Part shown: positions 8,171 to 16,434 of the stretch, in pieces
How positions within the stretch are numbered: position 1 is the stretch's first letter
Layout: the number at the start of each line of letters is the position of its first letter
Assembly (NCBI GenBank): GCA_017934545.1
Contig: JAGBJI010000008.1
Location: 124,001-188,000 of the forward strand
DNA: 64,000 bases
Direction: 5' to 3'
DNA from: Bacteroidales bacterium
GTDB lineage: Bacteria > Bacteroidota > Bacteroidia > Bacteroidales > P3
The notes under the pieces: generated by a model
What the model saw: only the letters and a program-made list of their open reading frames with translations
What the model was told of the DNA's origin: nothing
The model's database searches: none
Program-made: the position numbers and the translations under genes

Positions 8171-8640
8171 CCGGGTTTCATCAGATAGGGTCGGAGTTGT
8201 GTTCGGTTAGGTGATATTGCGTTGAATATCTTTGTGTTATACGGAGTGATAACCGTTTTTGAAAAAATAAAAAATAATAAAAAAAAGAAGTAAAAAACGG
8301 TTGTTATGTCGTAGATTTTTTGTAATTTTGCAATATGAAAAGTAAAACAAAGTGAGGGGGATTGGCGGTGAGAGTTAAAGTTTTACTTTAGCATGAAAAG
8401 GGAGTAAAAAAGAGGGCAAAAAAGGAAGTAACAAGAGTGATAAAAACAGTATAAAAAGAGGAAGAGGGAATACTGGAAAAGGTAGGTAAGAGAGTAAGAG
8501 GAAGAGAGAAGAAATAAAAAAAAGAAATAAAAAAAACCGGTTTTATTAAATAAATTTTTTAACAAACAAACAATTAATTATTAATCAATTAAAAAAAAAG
8601 AACTCAGGTGAAAGAGGATAACAGGACACACCCAATTATT
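8171..8640. other. 470-bp gap: promoter and purine-rich tract
   Basis: TTG at 8301-8303, a 19-bp spacer and TAATTTTG at 8323-8330 form a good promoter whose transcript would run toward the HU-like gene at 8641. The leader then contains a strikingly purine-rich tract at about 8390-8535 (almost only A and G on the plus strand). The reverse strand is open over this tract, but its translation is low-complexity, so I do not call a gene. Confidence 0.5.
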
Positions 8641-9042
8641 ATGATAAACTTTGTAAAAGCAAAACGCAGTCTGAAGATAGACGGCACTAAAACGGACATG
8701 TATGTAGCGAAGATTTACCGCGCCCCTGACACTTCGTTGGACACTGTGGCACAGGAGATATCGCATGCAACGACCTTGGCTTACCCCGATGTGATGGCAG
8801 CCTTGAAAGCCTTTGAAATCCATGTTGCCAACCATGTTATGGAGGGTTCGGCGGTGAAATTCGGCACCTTGGGAGCGTTCATTCCCGCAATCCACAGCAA
8901 AGCAGTGAAAAACAGCGAAGACGTTGACGCTTCGATAGTTAAAAGAGTGGCGTGCAGGTTCTTCCCGTCCCGCAACTTTTACCGTCAGTTGAAGAAAGCA
9001 TCGTTGGAATACAAGGACTTAAGCAAGATAAAACATGTCTAA
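8641..9042 (+). CDS. HU-like DNA-binding protein (Bacteroidales HU/HIG type)
   Basis: A 133-residue basic protein resembling the HU-related family often found near VapE genes in Bacteroidales: an N-terminal TMYVAKIYRAPDT-like strand region, VAQEISHATTLAYPDVMAALKAFEIHVANHVMEGSAVKFGTLGAFIPAI as the HU helical base, and a C-terminal arm VKRVACRFFPSRNFYRQLKKASLEY. It probably binds and bends DNA. The frame extends upstream to a GTG at 8608, but ATG 8641 gives the family-like start MINFVKAKRSL. Its stop overlaps the start of the small membrane protein at 9035. Confidence 0.75.
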   Translation: MINFVKAKRSLKIDGTKTDMYVAKIYRAPDTSLDTVAQEISHATTLAYPDVMAALKAFEIHVANHVMEGSAVKFGTLGAFIPAIHSKAVKNSEDVDASIVKRVACRFFPSRNFYRQLKKASLEYKDLSKIKHV

Positions 9043-9142
9043 TCCCAATTTTAACAAAGAAATGGTTTTCATATTTTTTGTAGTGTTAACCTACTTGCTG
9101 TTAGGATTTTGTATCTATATACTGATAAATTTGGGTAATTAG
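9035..9142 (+). CDS. Small single-pass membrane protein, 35 residues
   Basis: ATG 9035 overlaps the last codons of the HU-like gene in another frame. The product is a short polar N-terminus (MSNPNFNKEM), one hydrophobic helix (about residues 11-32, VFIFFVVLTYLLLGFCIYIL) and INLGN. Overlap with the upstream gene and a terminator 43 bp downstream suggest it is translated from the same mRNA. Function unknown. Confidence 0.55.
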   Translation: MSNPNFNKEMVFIFFVVLTYLLLGFCIYILINLGN

Positions 9143-9185
9143 GTATTTTAAGTCAGATTATCTACTGAAAAGATGATGTTTTGCA

Positions 9186-9219
9186 GCGGCATATTTTGAA
9201 TAATATGCCGCCTTTTTTA
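9186..9219 (+). terminator. Intrinsic terminator after the HU-like operon
   Basis: GCGGCATATT (9186-9195) pairs perfectly with AATATGCCGC (9202-9211), 6-nt loop, followed by CCTTTTTTATT. Confidence 0.9.
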
Positions 9220-9226
9220 TTGAAAA

Positions 9227-9373
9227 GTGCCTCATAAAAATGTAAAATTCCGAAAAAAGTGCCTCATAAAAATGTAAAATTCCGAAAAAAGTGCCTCATA
9301 AAAATGTGAAATTTCAAGAAAAGTGCCTCATAAAAATGTAAAATTTCAAGAAAAGTGCCTCATAAAAATGTAA
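9227..9373. repeat. Tandem repeat, five 32-bp units without spacers
   Basis: Units start at 9227, 9259, 9291, 9323 and 9355, exactly 32 bp apart; the last is partial. Every unit begins GTGCCTCATAAAAATGT. Units 1-2 continue with AAAATTCCG, units 3-4 with (A/G)AAATTTCAAG. There are no unique spacers, so it is not CRISPR. Possible roles are protein-binding iterons or a recombination array. Confidence 0.95.
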
Positions 9374-9440
9374 TGTGTAAAAATTAATCCGTTGTTTTAT
9401 AGTATTTTAATGTTAAAAACTGCAAAAAATTAAAATTTTC

Positions 9441-9471
9441 TTTGGGGGGGGGGATTTTTTTGCTACTTTTG
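9441..9471 (+). promoter_or_regulatory. Promoter with a G10 tract in its spacer (candidate phase switch)
   Basis: TTTG at 9441-9444 and TACTTTTG at 9464-9471 match -33 and -7 elements with an ideal 19-bp spacer. The spacer starts inside a run of ten G (9444-9453). Gain or loss of one G would change the spacing, a known way to switch transcription. The promoter points at the outer-membrane protein remnant at 9571. Confidence 0.6.
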
Positions 9472-9570
9472 CAGGGCGGAAAAGATAAAAAAATGAGGAG
9501 AAAAAGTTTTTTCTGCGGATTGATGATTTATTAATAATTAAAAAGTAAAAAAAAACTGGAGGAAAAAAGT

Positions 9571-10093
9571 ATGAAAAGAGTAAAAACAATGATGTGGGCA
9601 GCGGTTGCTGTGTTTTTGACGGCGTCAATGACGGCAAACGCTCAATAACTTTTCGTTTGTTTACCAATATAATATCAACAGTCATTTTAATTTGGGTACG
9701 GGGTTGACATACAGATTGACATACAGTGCTTTGCAGGCAGGAAAAACCGCTGCGGTAACTAAACTGTACATGCACGACATAGATGTGCCGTTGTATGCCG
9801 ATTACAAGTTTAACATATTGGGTAACACTTCGTTGATAACGGGTGCGGGATTCAGCGGAATGTTTAACCTTTCGGTTGACGAAGATTACATAAGCAAGGA
9901 CATTTTTACTCCGTATTTGCTTTTGCGTACGGGCTTTGAGGTAAGGGCTTCGCACAAGATGCAGTTTTTGTTGCAGTACCGTTGGAGCATGAGCGAAAAT
10001 GCGGAATATCCGTGGGACAAAAGTTACCCGAGACTTGACGAAAAACCGTTCCGTATGAATATTTTTGAGGCAGGGGTGACGTTTTTCTTTTAA
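9571..10093 (+). pseudogene. Outer-membrane beta-barrel protein, frameshifted
   Basis: ATG 9571, preceded by an unusually strong Shine-Dalgarno (GGAGG, 9558-9562) for this phylum, encodes a normal signal peptide (MKRVKTMMWAAVAVFLTASM then TANAQ) and runs into TAA at 9646. The +1 frame continues directly from 9647 with barrel-type alternating strands (NFSFVYQYNINSHFNLGTGL, DVPLYADYKF, MQFLLQYRWSM) and ends with the aromatic terminus AGVTFFF at 10093. The mature part would be only about 149 residues and appears to lack its first strands, so a deletion plus frameshift is likely. A single base error is possible but would not restore the missing strands. Confidence 0.7.
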
Positions 10094-10120
10094 ATTTTCA
10101 TCTTTATTATATAATATAAG

Positions 10121-10160
10121 CACGCAAGGGCAAAAACCTATTGCGTGTTTTTGTTTTTTA
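10121..10160 (+). terminator. Intrinsic terminator
   Basis: CACGCAA (10121-10127) pairs with TTGCGTG (10141-10147), followed by TTTTTGTTTTTT. It ends the beta-barrel unit. Confidence 0.75.
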
Positions 10161-10194
10161 CGGCGTTTTGTGCAGAAAACAAAGAAAAAATACG

Positions 10195-10202
10195 TAACTT
10201 TG
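10195..10202 (+). promoter_or_regulatory. -7 element almost touching the start codon
   Basis: TAACTTTG ends 4 bp before the ATG at 10207. With the usual 4-nt distance the mRNA would start at about 10206, so the transcript would be leaderless or nearly so. Confidence 0.5.
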
Positions 10203-10206
10203 CAAT

Positions 10207-11025
10207 ATGGAAAAATGGGTTACAAGCGTTGACAAAAGCGAAAAAGAAAACAGTGTTACGGACAGTTATGGCGTTGAGTACTCAAAGGATGGCTTGAGGC
10301 TGTTGAGTGCAAGGCATTTGACGCAGAGCGATTACAGAGTGAAAGACGGCGTAAAGGTTATATGCGAAGCGGCGTTTATGGGTGTTATCATATTGAAACA
10401 CATCTCTTTGCCCGATTCAGTTGAAGTGATAGGCAGGGGTGCGTTTTACCACAGCGAAGAGTTGGAAAAAATAGACATGAACCACGGGCTGAAGCTGATA
10501 GAAAGCTGGGCGTTCAGCGGTTGCAAGAAATTGGATAACGTAGTGTTGGTTTCAACGTTGGAAAAGATAGAATTCCCTGCCTTTTCCCGTGACAATGTAA
10601 TGCATTTGACCTGTAAGACCGATAGATATGTGTATTACAAACGGGCGTTGTATACGCCGGACAGAAAGACCTTGTGCGAGTGTTTTACAAGGGGTACAAG
10701 GTTTGTCATTCCCGAGGGAACGGAGAGGATGGAAAGGTACTCTTTGTTTTCGTGCAAAAGGTTGAAAAAGATTTATTTGCCGCATTCACTTAAACATATA
10801 GCGGGTCATTGTGTTTTGGATTTTCATTCCAAAGTGGACGAAGTGTACACGGCACCCAATATGAAACGGCGTGCTGAACAGTTGTTAATAGATATGACGC
10901 ACGATTGGGGCAAAAAAGAGTACAAAATATACGTTGCCAAGGATAAAAACAAGCCTTTTGAGGCGGATAAAAATAATTTTCGTAAATTTGCATTCAGAAA
11001 AGATTTTTTGGGATTCAGAATATAA
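10207..11025 (+). CDS. BspA-type leucine-rich repeat protein, apparently cytoplasmic
   Basis: A 272-residue protein with repeats of the BspA/LRR_5 pattern (VKVICEAAFMGVIILKHISLPDSVEVIGRGAFYHSEELEKI, LKLIESWAFSGCKKLDNVVL, GTERMERYSLFSCKRLKKIYLPHSLKHI). These repeats usually mediate protein binding on the surface, but this protein has no signal peptide. The C-terminal 50 residues are basic and not repeat-like. It may share a transcript with lpdA, 14 bp downstream. A second, secreted member of the family lies at 36248-37657. Confidence 0.8.
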   Translation: MEKWVTSVDKSEKENSVTDSYGVEYSKDGLRLLSARHLTQSDYRVKDGVKVICEAAFMGVIILKHISLPDSVEVIGRGAFYHSEELEKIDMNHGLKLIESWAFSGCKKLDNVVLVSTLEKIEFPAFSRDNVMHLTCKTDRYVYYKRALYTPDRKTLCECFTRGTRFVIPEGTERMERYSLFSCKRLKKIYLPHSLKHIAGHCVLDFHSKVDEVYTAPNMKRRAEQLLIDMTHDWGKKEYKIYVAKDKNKPFEADKNNFRKFAFRKDFLGFRI

Positions 11026-11039
11026 AAACTTAATTTCAT

Positions 11040-12410
11040 ATGGATTACGATATAATAGTAATAGGTGCAGGTCCGGGAGGATATGTTGCAGCAGAAAAAG
11101 CAGCCAAAGCAGGCAAGAAAACATTGTTGGTTGAAAGGGAAAGATTGGGCGGAATATGCTTGAATTGGGGTTGTATACCGACCAAAGCCCTGTTGAAATC
11201 GGCACAGGCATACCATTATGCCGCAAAAGCCGAAGAATACGGCGTAAGCATTGCGGGAGAAGTAAAACCGGATTTCAATAAAATGGTGCAGCGTTCAAGG
11301 AACGTGGCTGACATGATGAACAAAGGCGTGGAGTTTTTGATGAACAAAAGCGGTGTTCAGGTGTTGAAAGGTACGGCTTCGTTGACTGCGGACAAAAAAG
11401 TGGAAGTGATGACCGAAAGCGGCGAAAAACAGTTGTTCTCTGCGGAACACATAATCCTTGCCGTAGGTGCTTCAAGCCGTCAGTTGCCCTCCTTGCCGCA
11501 GGACGGAAAGTATATAATAGGTTACCGTCAGGCTATGACCTTGGAACAACAGCCCAAGAGCATGGTCGTTGTGGGTTCGGGTGCCATAGGAAGCGAGTTC
11601 GCACATTTTTACCAAAGCATAGGAACGCAGGTGACGTTGGTTGAGTTTATGCCGACGATAGTTCCTAACGAAGACAAGGAAACGGCTTCTACGTTGCAGC
11701 GTTGTTTTAAGAAAAACGGAATGAAAGTCTACACCTCCACATCGGTTGAAAAGGTTGACGTAAAGGACGGCAAATGCGTTGTGACGTTAAGCGGCAAAAA
11801 GACCGAAACGGTTGAGTGCGACGTGGTTTTGTCGGCAGTGGGCGTTCAGACCAATTTGCAGGGCTTGGGATTGGAACAGGCAGGCATTCAAACGGAAAAA
11901 GGCAAGGTGATTGTTGACGATTATTACCGTACAAACGTTCAGGGCGTGTACGCAATAGGCGACATAGTACACGGTCCGGCGTTGGCACATGTGGCAAGTG
12001 CGGAAGCAACGGTTTGCGTTGAAAACATATTGGGCAAAGACCCTCAAAAGATAGATTATTCAAACATTCCGGGTTGTACGTATACAACGCCCGAGATAGC
12101 ATCGGTGGGTTTGACCGAAGACAAAGCCAAAGAGCAGGGCTTTGACGTTAAGACGGGCAAATTCATGTTCATGGCTTCGGGTAAGGCTACGGCTGCGGGC
12201 AACCGCGACGGTTTTGTAAAAATAGTGGCTGACAGGGCTACGGACAAAATATTGGGTTGTTCAATGATAGGCGACAACGTTACCGAGATGATAGAAGAAA
12301 TAGTTGTGGCAAGACAGAACAATTTGACGGTCAAACAAATACTGTCCGCCGTACATCCTCACCCTACGATGAGCGAAGGCGTTATGGAAGCCTTGGCTGC
12401 AATGCAATAA
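11040..12410 (+). CDS. lpdA: Dihydrolipoyl dehydrogenase
   Basis: A 456-residue flavoprotein of full length. FAD-binding GAGPGGYVAAEKAAKAG is near the N-terminus, the redox-active disulfide is in GGICLNWGCIPTKALL, the NAD-binding motif is VVVGSGAIGSEFAHFY, the second FAD contact is YAIGDIVHGPALAHVASAE, and the dimer-interface His-Pro-His is in AVHPHPTMSEGVMEA. It reoxidises lipoamide on E2/H-protein components of 2-oxoacid dehydrogenases or the glycine cleavage system. No partner subunits are in the window. Confidence 0.96.
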   Translation: MDYDIIVIGAGPGGYVAAEKAAKAGKKTLLVERERLGGICLNWGCIPTKALLKSAQAYHYAAKAEEYGVSIAGEVKPDFNKMVQRSRNVADMMNKGVEFLMNKSGVQVLKGTASLTADKKVEVMTESGEKQLFSAEHIILAVGASSRQLPSLPQDGKYIIGYRQAMTLEQQPKSMVVVGSGAIGSEFAHFYQSIGTQVTLVEFMPTIVPNEDKETASTLQRCFKKNGMKVYTSTSVEKVDVKDGKCVVTLSGKKTETVECDVVLSAVGVQTNLQGLGLEQAGIQTEKGKVIVDDYYRTNVQGVYAIGDIVHGPALAHVASAEATVCVENILGKDPQKIDYSNIPGCTYTTPEIASVGLTEDKAKEQGFDVKTGKFMFMASGKATAAGNRDGFVKIVADRATDKILGCSMIGDNVTEMIEEIVVARQNNLTVKQILSAVHPHPTMSEGVMEALAAMQ

Positions 12411-12424
12411 AAACGCATTACAAA

Positions 12425-12967
12425 ATGGAAGTAAAGCAGACGTTTATTGAAGGGTTGAAGGTAATCATACCCGATGTTTTCGGCGACAAAAGGGGTTATT
12501 TCTTTGAAGCGTACAGTTTACGCAAATTCAAAGACATGGGCATAGACACCGTATTCGTACAGGACAACGAAAGCATGAGTTCAAAGAATGTGTTGCGGGG
12601 ACTGCATTTCCAAAAGCCTCCTTATGCACAGGACAAATTGGTGCGGGTTGTCAGCGGTGCGGTGTATGACGTGGCTGTTGATTTGAGAAAAGATTCCCCT
12701 ACGTACGGAAAACATTTTGCAGCCGTGTTGAGCGGTGAAAACAAACACATGCTTTACATTCCCAAAGGTTTTGCACACGGATTTCTGACGTTGGAAGACA
12801 ACACGGTGTTTGCTTACAAGTGTTCGGAGTTTTACAACAAACAAAGCGAAGGGGGAATAATGTGGAACGATAAGGATTTGAACATTGATTGGCATGCTGA
12901 CAACCCCGTCATATCGGAAAAAGACACAAAGAACATAAGTTTCAAAGACTTTGTTTCGCCGTTCTGA
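12425..12967 (+). CDS. rfbC: dTDP-4-dehydrorhamnose 3,5-epimerase
   Basis: A 180-residue cupin enzyme of normal length. Signatures are DKRGYFFEAYS, FVQDNESMSSKNVLRGLHFQ, the catalytic-base region LVRVVSGAVYDVAVDLRK, MLYIPKGFAHGFLTLED and EGGIMWNDKDLNIDW. It epimerises C3 and C5 of dTDP-4-keto-6-deoxyglucose toward dTDP-L-rhamnose for surface polysaccharide. The frame opens inside lpdA, but ATG 12425 (14 bp after lpdA) matches the family start. The other rhamnose genes are not here. Confidence 0.95.
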   Translation: MEVKQTFIEGLKVIIPDVFGDKRGYFFEAYSLRKFKDMGIDTVFVQDNESMSSKNVLRGLHFQKPPYAQDKLVRVVSGAVYDVAVDLRKDSPTYGKHFAAVLSGENKHMLYIPKGFAHGFLTLEDNTVFAYKCSEFYNKQSEGGIMWNDKDLNIDWHADNPVISEKDTKNISFKDFVSPF

Positions 12968-12988
12968 CGTTTTTTATTCATTACTACA

Positions 12989-14740
12989 TTGCTTTCAAGC
13001 AGGGAAATACTGAAAAAATATTGGGGATATGATTCTTTCCGTAACAATCAGGAGGAAATCATATCCTCGGTTTTGAACAAAAAAGACACCTTGGCGGTAT
13101 TGCCTACGGGTGCGGGCAAAAGCATTATATACCAAGTGCCTGCCATGATGCAGCAAGGCATCTGTCTGGTAGTGGAACCGTTGATTTCGCTTATCAAAGA
13201 CCAGATAGACAATTTAGCCAAAGCAGGCATAAAAGCCGTGACTGTCAACTCGTTTCAGGGTTCGGACAAAAACTCTTCGGCATTGAACCAATGCTATCAA
13301 GGCAGGGCGAAATTTCTTTTCGTTTCGGCCGAAAGGATTACCAACACTGACTTTCATTATCATTTACGCAGTTTGAAACTGTCATTGGTTGTCGTGGACG
13401 AAGCCCATTGCATATCGCAGTGGGGGCATGATTTCCGTCCGTCATACAGCCGTTTGGGCATAATCAAAGAACTGTTGCCCGGTATAACGGTGTTGGCTCT
13501 GACGGCAACGGCTACATTGCAGGTAAGACAGGATATAATCAGCGTCATGCAGATGAAAAATCCCGCCGTTTATACGGGCGATTTTTTCAGAAAAAACATT
13601 TTTATCCGCACCGAAGAGTGTTCGGGCAAAGAAGAATACATAGCACGGTTTATAAAAACCAATGAAAAACGGTTTGAAGGCGGCAGCGGAATAGTTTATT
13701 GTCTGAAACGGGCTGATACGGAGTTGGTTGCCCGCAGGTTGAACGGCACTTACAACATATCTGCCGAAGCATACCACGCCATGATGACGCCTTATAAAAG
13801 ACAAAAAGTGCAGGATATGTGGGTTAACGGCAAAGTGCAGGTAATTGTTGCAACAACTGCCTTCGGAATGGGTATAAACAAGCCTGACGTAAGGTATGTT
13901 ATCCATTACGACATACCCGCCAACATAGAAGATTACTACCAGCAGGCAGGCCGTGCGGGACGTGACGGCAAGCCTTCGTACAGCATAGTGCTTTACAATC
14001 AGGACGACGTCTTTCTGCACGCCGTACGCTCGGCAGGGGCATACCCCGAAAGAGATGTTGTGAGCAAGGTTTATCTTTTGCTTTGCAATCAGTATCACAT
14101 CTCAATGGGAAGCGGCAGGGGAGTGAAAGCGGAATTTGATTTTGATGCCTTGGTACGCTCCGCCCGCGAGAAAGATATAGTGGTCAGAAGTGCGTTGAAG
14201 GTGTTGAAAAACGACGGTTGGGTGAATTTCGGACGCGACGCCAACCCGCAGAGTACGGTTAGGATATTGGTAAGCAACGGGCAGTTGAACGCTTTTGTCC
14301 AGCAATACGACCAATATTGGTATGTGTTTGAAGTTTTGTTGCGAATGTACCCCGAGATACGCAGCGAGGAAGTGTTTATCAACGAAACCGTCATGGCACG
14401 GCACGGTTATACCACTGTGGCACAGACGGAAAAAGATTTGAAAATGCTTTCGCAGAAAAACATAATATCTTACCAACCCAAGATTACGGGCGATTACGTG
14501 GTGTTTTGCAAGGACCGTCCGTTTACAACCCTGGGAATGTTGTCGCAAAAGATGTACGACATACCAAAGAAAGCATGCCTTGAGAAATCCAAACAGATGA
14601 CACAGTGGTTGTTGGGCGGAAAGTGCAGGTGGAAAGTGATAAAAGAATATTTTTCACAGACAATGCAAAATTGCAATATGTGTGACAACTGTTGCAAAGA
14701 ACATGGCGAAATGCCTGATTATGAACGTTCGGCAAAATAA
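12989..14740 (+). CDS. recQ: ATP-dependent DNA helicase RecQ
   Basis: About 583 residues. RecQ-type motif 0 is FRNNQEEIISSVLNKKDT, Walker A is PTGAGKS, motif II is VVDEAHCISQWGHDFRPSY, motif III ALTATAT, motif V ATTAFGMGINKPDVRYVIHYD and motif VI YYQQAGRAGRDG. The zinc-binding Cys cluster is displaced to the C-terminus (CRWKVIKEYFSQ ... CNMCDNCC), as in shorter Bacteroidota RecQ paralogues. No HRDC domain is visible. No ATG lies near the conserved N-terminus; TTG 12989 is the best start. It unwinds DNA in recombination and fork repair. Confidence 0.92.
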   Translation: MLSSREILKKYWGYDSFRNNQEEIISSVLNKKDTLAVLPTGAGKSIIYQVPAMMQQGICLVVEPLISLIKDQIDNLAKAGIKAVTVNSFQGSDKNSSALNQCYQGRAKFLFVSAERITNTDFHYHLRSLKLSLVVVDEAHCISQWGHDFRPSYSRLGIIKELLPGITVLALTATATLQVRQDIISVMQMKNPAVYTGDFFRKNIFIRTEECSGKEEYIARFIKTNEKRFEGGSGIVYCLKRADTELVARRLNGTYNISAEAYHAMMTPYKRQKVQDMWVNGKVQVIVATTAFGMGINKPDVRYVIHYDIPANIEDYYQQAGRAGRDGKPSYSIVLYNQDDVFLHAVRSAGAYPERDVVSKVYLLLCNQYHISMGSGRGVKAEFDFDALVRSAREKDIVVRSALKVLKNDGWVNFGRDANPQSTVRILVSNGQLNAFVQQYDQYWYVFEVLLRMYPEIRSEEVFINETVMARHGYTTVAQTEKDLKMLSQKNIISYQPKITGDYVVFCKDRPFTTLGMLSQKMYDIPKKACLEKSKQMTQWLLGGKCRWKVIKEYFSQTMQNCNMCDNCCKEHGEMPDYERSAK

Positions 14741-14811
14741 ACTGAACTTAAATGTACAAAAAATTTTCAATAAATACACAAAAATAAAGAGGATATTCAC
14801 ATTATTTTATT

Positions 14812-14819
14812 ATCTTTGC
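14812..14819 (+). promoter_or_regulatory. -7 element upstream of the glycosyltransferase
   Basis: TATCTTTG with predicted start near 14823, leaving a leader of about 70 nt. No clear -33. Confidence 0.5.
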
Positions 14820-14894
14820 ACAATAAATTGAGTAAAACGCTGCGGATAAACACTATACACGCCAGCGGATAAGTATAAAATAAAGACCAAAACT

Positions 14895-15647
14895 ATGAGG
14901 CAACCGTTAGTATCAATAATAACAGTTTGTTACAATGCAAAAGACACAATAGAAGCAACTATAAATTCCGTCCGTAACCAGATTTACGAAAACATAGAGT
15001 ACATAGTCGTAGACGGAGCGTCAACCGACGGAACCAAAGAGATAATAGAACAAAACCGTGACGCAGTGAGCAAATTCGTTTCCGAACCCGACCGCGGACT
15101 ATACTTTGCGATGAACAAAGGTTTGGACATGGCAACTGGCGAATATGTATGGTTTTTGAATGCAGGCGACCGTATACCTCACAGCAACACATTGTTCAAA
15201 GTGATGGATTCTTCTTATATTTTGCAGGATATATATTACGGACAAACAAAGATTATTGATAAAAGCGGTCATACCAAAGGCAGCCGCAGGCTTAAACCGC
15301 CTCACCATCTTACAGCGGATTCTTTCAAATGTGGAATGCTTGTCTGCCATCAGGCTGCGATAGTTAAGAAAAGCCTTACCAAACATTACGACACACGTTA
15401 CAAGATTTGTGCGGATTACGATTGGCTTTTGTCCGCAATAGAAAAAGCAGACCCTACGCTTATGCGTCACTCCACAAGGACTTATGTCAAATTCCTTGAA
15501 GGCGGAATATCGTCCAAACGCATGAACGAATCCAACAGGGAACGTTACCGTATAATGATAAAACATTACGGCTTTGTTAAGGCAACGTTTTACAACTTTT
15601 TGCTTACGTTCAGATTCTTAAAATCAAAAATAAAAGGAGAACTATAA
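14895..15647 (+). CDS. Family 2 glycosyltransferase
   Basis: A 250-residue GT-A enzyme. It starts PLVSIITVCYNAKDTIEATINSV, with the nucleotide-binding IEYIVVDGASTDGTKEII, a DxD-like region after LYFAMNKGLDMATGEYVWFLNAGDR, and the acceptor-side CADYDWLLSAIEKA. This is the WcaA-like subfamily that adds sugars to polysaccharide or glycan precursors at the inner face of the cytoplasmic membrane. The sugar specificity cannot be read from the sequence. It is followed at 13 bp (or 40 bp) by fabG. Confidence 0.88.
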   Translation: MRQPLVSIITVCYNAKDTIEATINSVRNQIYENIEYIVVDGASTDGTKEIIEQNRDAVSKFVSEPDRGLYFAMNKGLDMATGEYVWFLNAGDRIPHSNTLFKVMDSSYILQDIYYGQTKIIDKSGHTKGSRRLKPPHHLTADSFKCGMLVCHQAAIVKKSLTKHYDTRYKICADYDWLLSAIEKADPTLMRHSTRTYVKFLEGGISSKRMNESNRERYRIMIKHYGFVKATFYNFLLTFRFLKSKIKGEL

Positions 15648-15687
15648 TAATATAGAAACCATGAATTTACCTGAAAATAAGAAAAAC

Positions 15688-16434
15688 ATGAATTTACTTG
15701 AGAATAAAGTGGCTCTTGTTACGGGAGCGTCAAAAGGTATAGGCCGCTGCATTGCATTGGCTTATGCAAAAGAAGGATGCCAAGTGGCATTCACGGATTT
15801 GAACCGTGATGAGATGATGGAAAATACCGAAAAAGAGTTGACGGCATTGGGCGTAAAAGCCAAAGGATATGCCTCAAACGCAGCTTCATTTGAGGACAGC
15901 GAAAGAGTTGTGGCTCAGGTGATAGAAGATTTCGGAAGAATAGATATTTTGGTTAACAACGCCGGTATCACCAAGGACAATTTGCTTATGCGTATGAGCG
16001 AAAAAGATTGGGACGCAGTGATTGCCGTTAACTTGAAATCAGTGTTCAACCTTACCCATGCGGTGCAGAAATATATGTTGAAGCAAAAATCAGGCTCAAT
16101 AATCAACATGTCAAGCGTTGTCGGAGTAAGCGGAAACGCAGGACAGTCAAACTATTCGGCGTCAAAGGCGGGAATAATAGGTTTTACCAAATCAATAGCC
16201 AAGGAGTTGGGTTCACGCAACATACGTTCCAACGCCATAGCACCGGGATTTATCATCACCGACATGACAGCCCAAATACCCGAAGAGGCACGCAAGGCTT
16301 GGGAAGCAACCATACCTATGCGAAGAGGCGGACAACCCGAAGAGGTGGCAAAGGTAGCGGTATTTTTGGCAAGCGATTTGGCTTCGTATGTAAGCGGACA
16401 GGTTATCCATGTCTGCGGAGCGATGAACTGTTAA
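15688..16434 (+). CDS. fabG: 3-oxoacyl-ACP reductase (FabG-type SDR)
   Basis: A short-chain dehydrogenase: cofactor motif TGASKGIGR, NNAGITKDNLLMRM, catalytic Ser in INMSSVVG, YxxxK in YSASKAGIIGFTKSIAKELG, and the C-terminal ASYVSGQVIHVCG. FabG reduces 3-ketoacyl-ACP with NADPH in fatty acid elongation. Two in-frame ATGs exist, 15661 and 15688, produced by a 27-bp near-duplication of the first nine codons (MNLPENKK.. / MNLLENK..). The second gives 248 residues, the usual FabG length, so I start there; both could be used. The gene is alone rather than in a fab cluster. Confidence 0.9.
   Translation: MNLLENKVALVTGASKGIGRCIALAYAKEGCQVAFTDLNRDEMMENTEKELTALGVKAKGYASNAASFEDSERVVAQVIEDFGRIDILVNNAGITKDNLLMRMSEKDWDAVIAVNLKSVFNLTHAVQKYMLKQKSGSIINMSSVVGVSGNAGQSNYSASKAGIIGFTKSIAKELGSRNIRSNAIAPGFIITDMTAQIPEEARKAWEATIPMRRGGQPEEVAKVAVFLASDLASYVSGQVIHVCGAMNC

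Noticed and set aside
8383-8565. Minus-strand open frame of 60 codons
   Set aside because: Low-complexity Phe/Leu/Ser translation caused by the purine-rich tract on the other strand.
9227-9373. CRISPR array
   Set aside because: Units abut each other with no unique spacers and no cas genes are present.
9413-10123. Minus-strand open frame of 236 codons across the beta-barrel remnant
   Set aside because: It is antisense to a plus-strand frame with clear beta-barrel character and C-terminal Phe, and it contains the promoter's G tract as a proline run. Its translation has no protein-like features.
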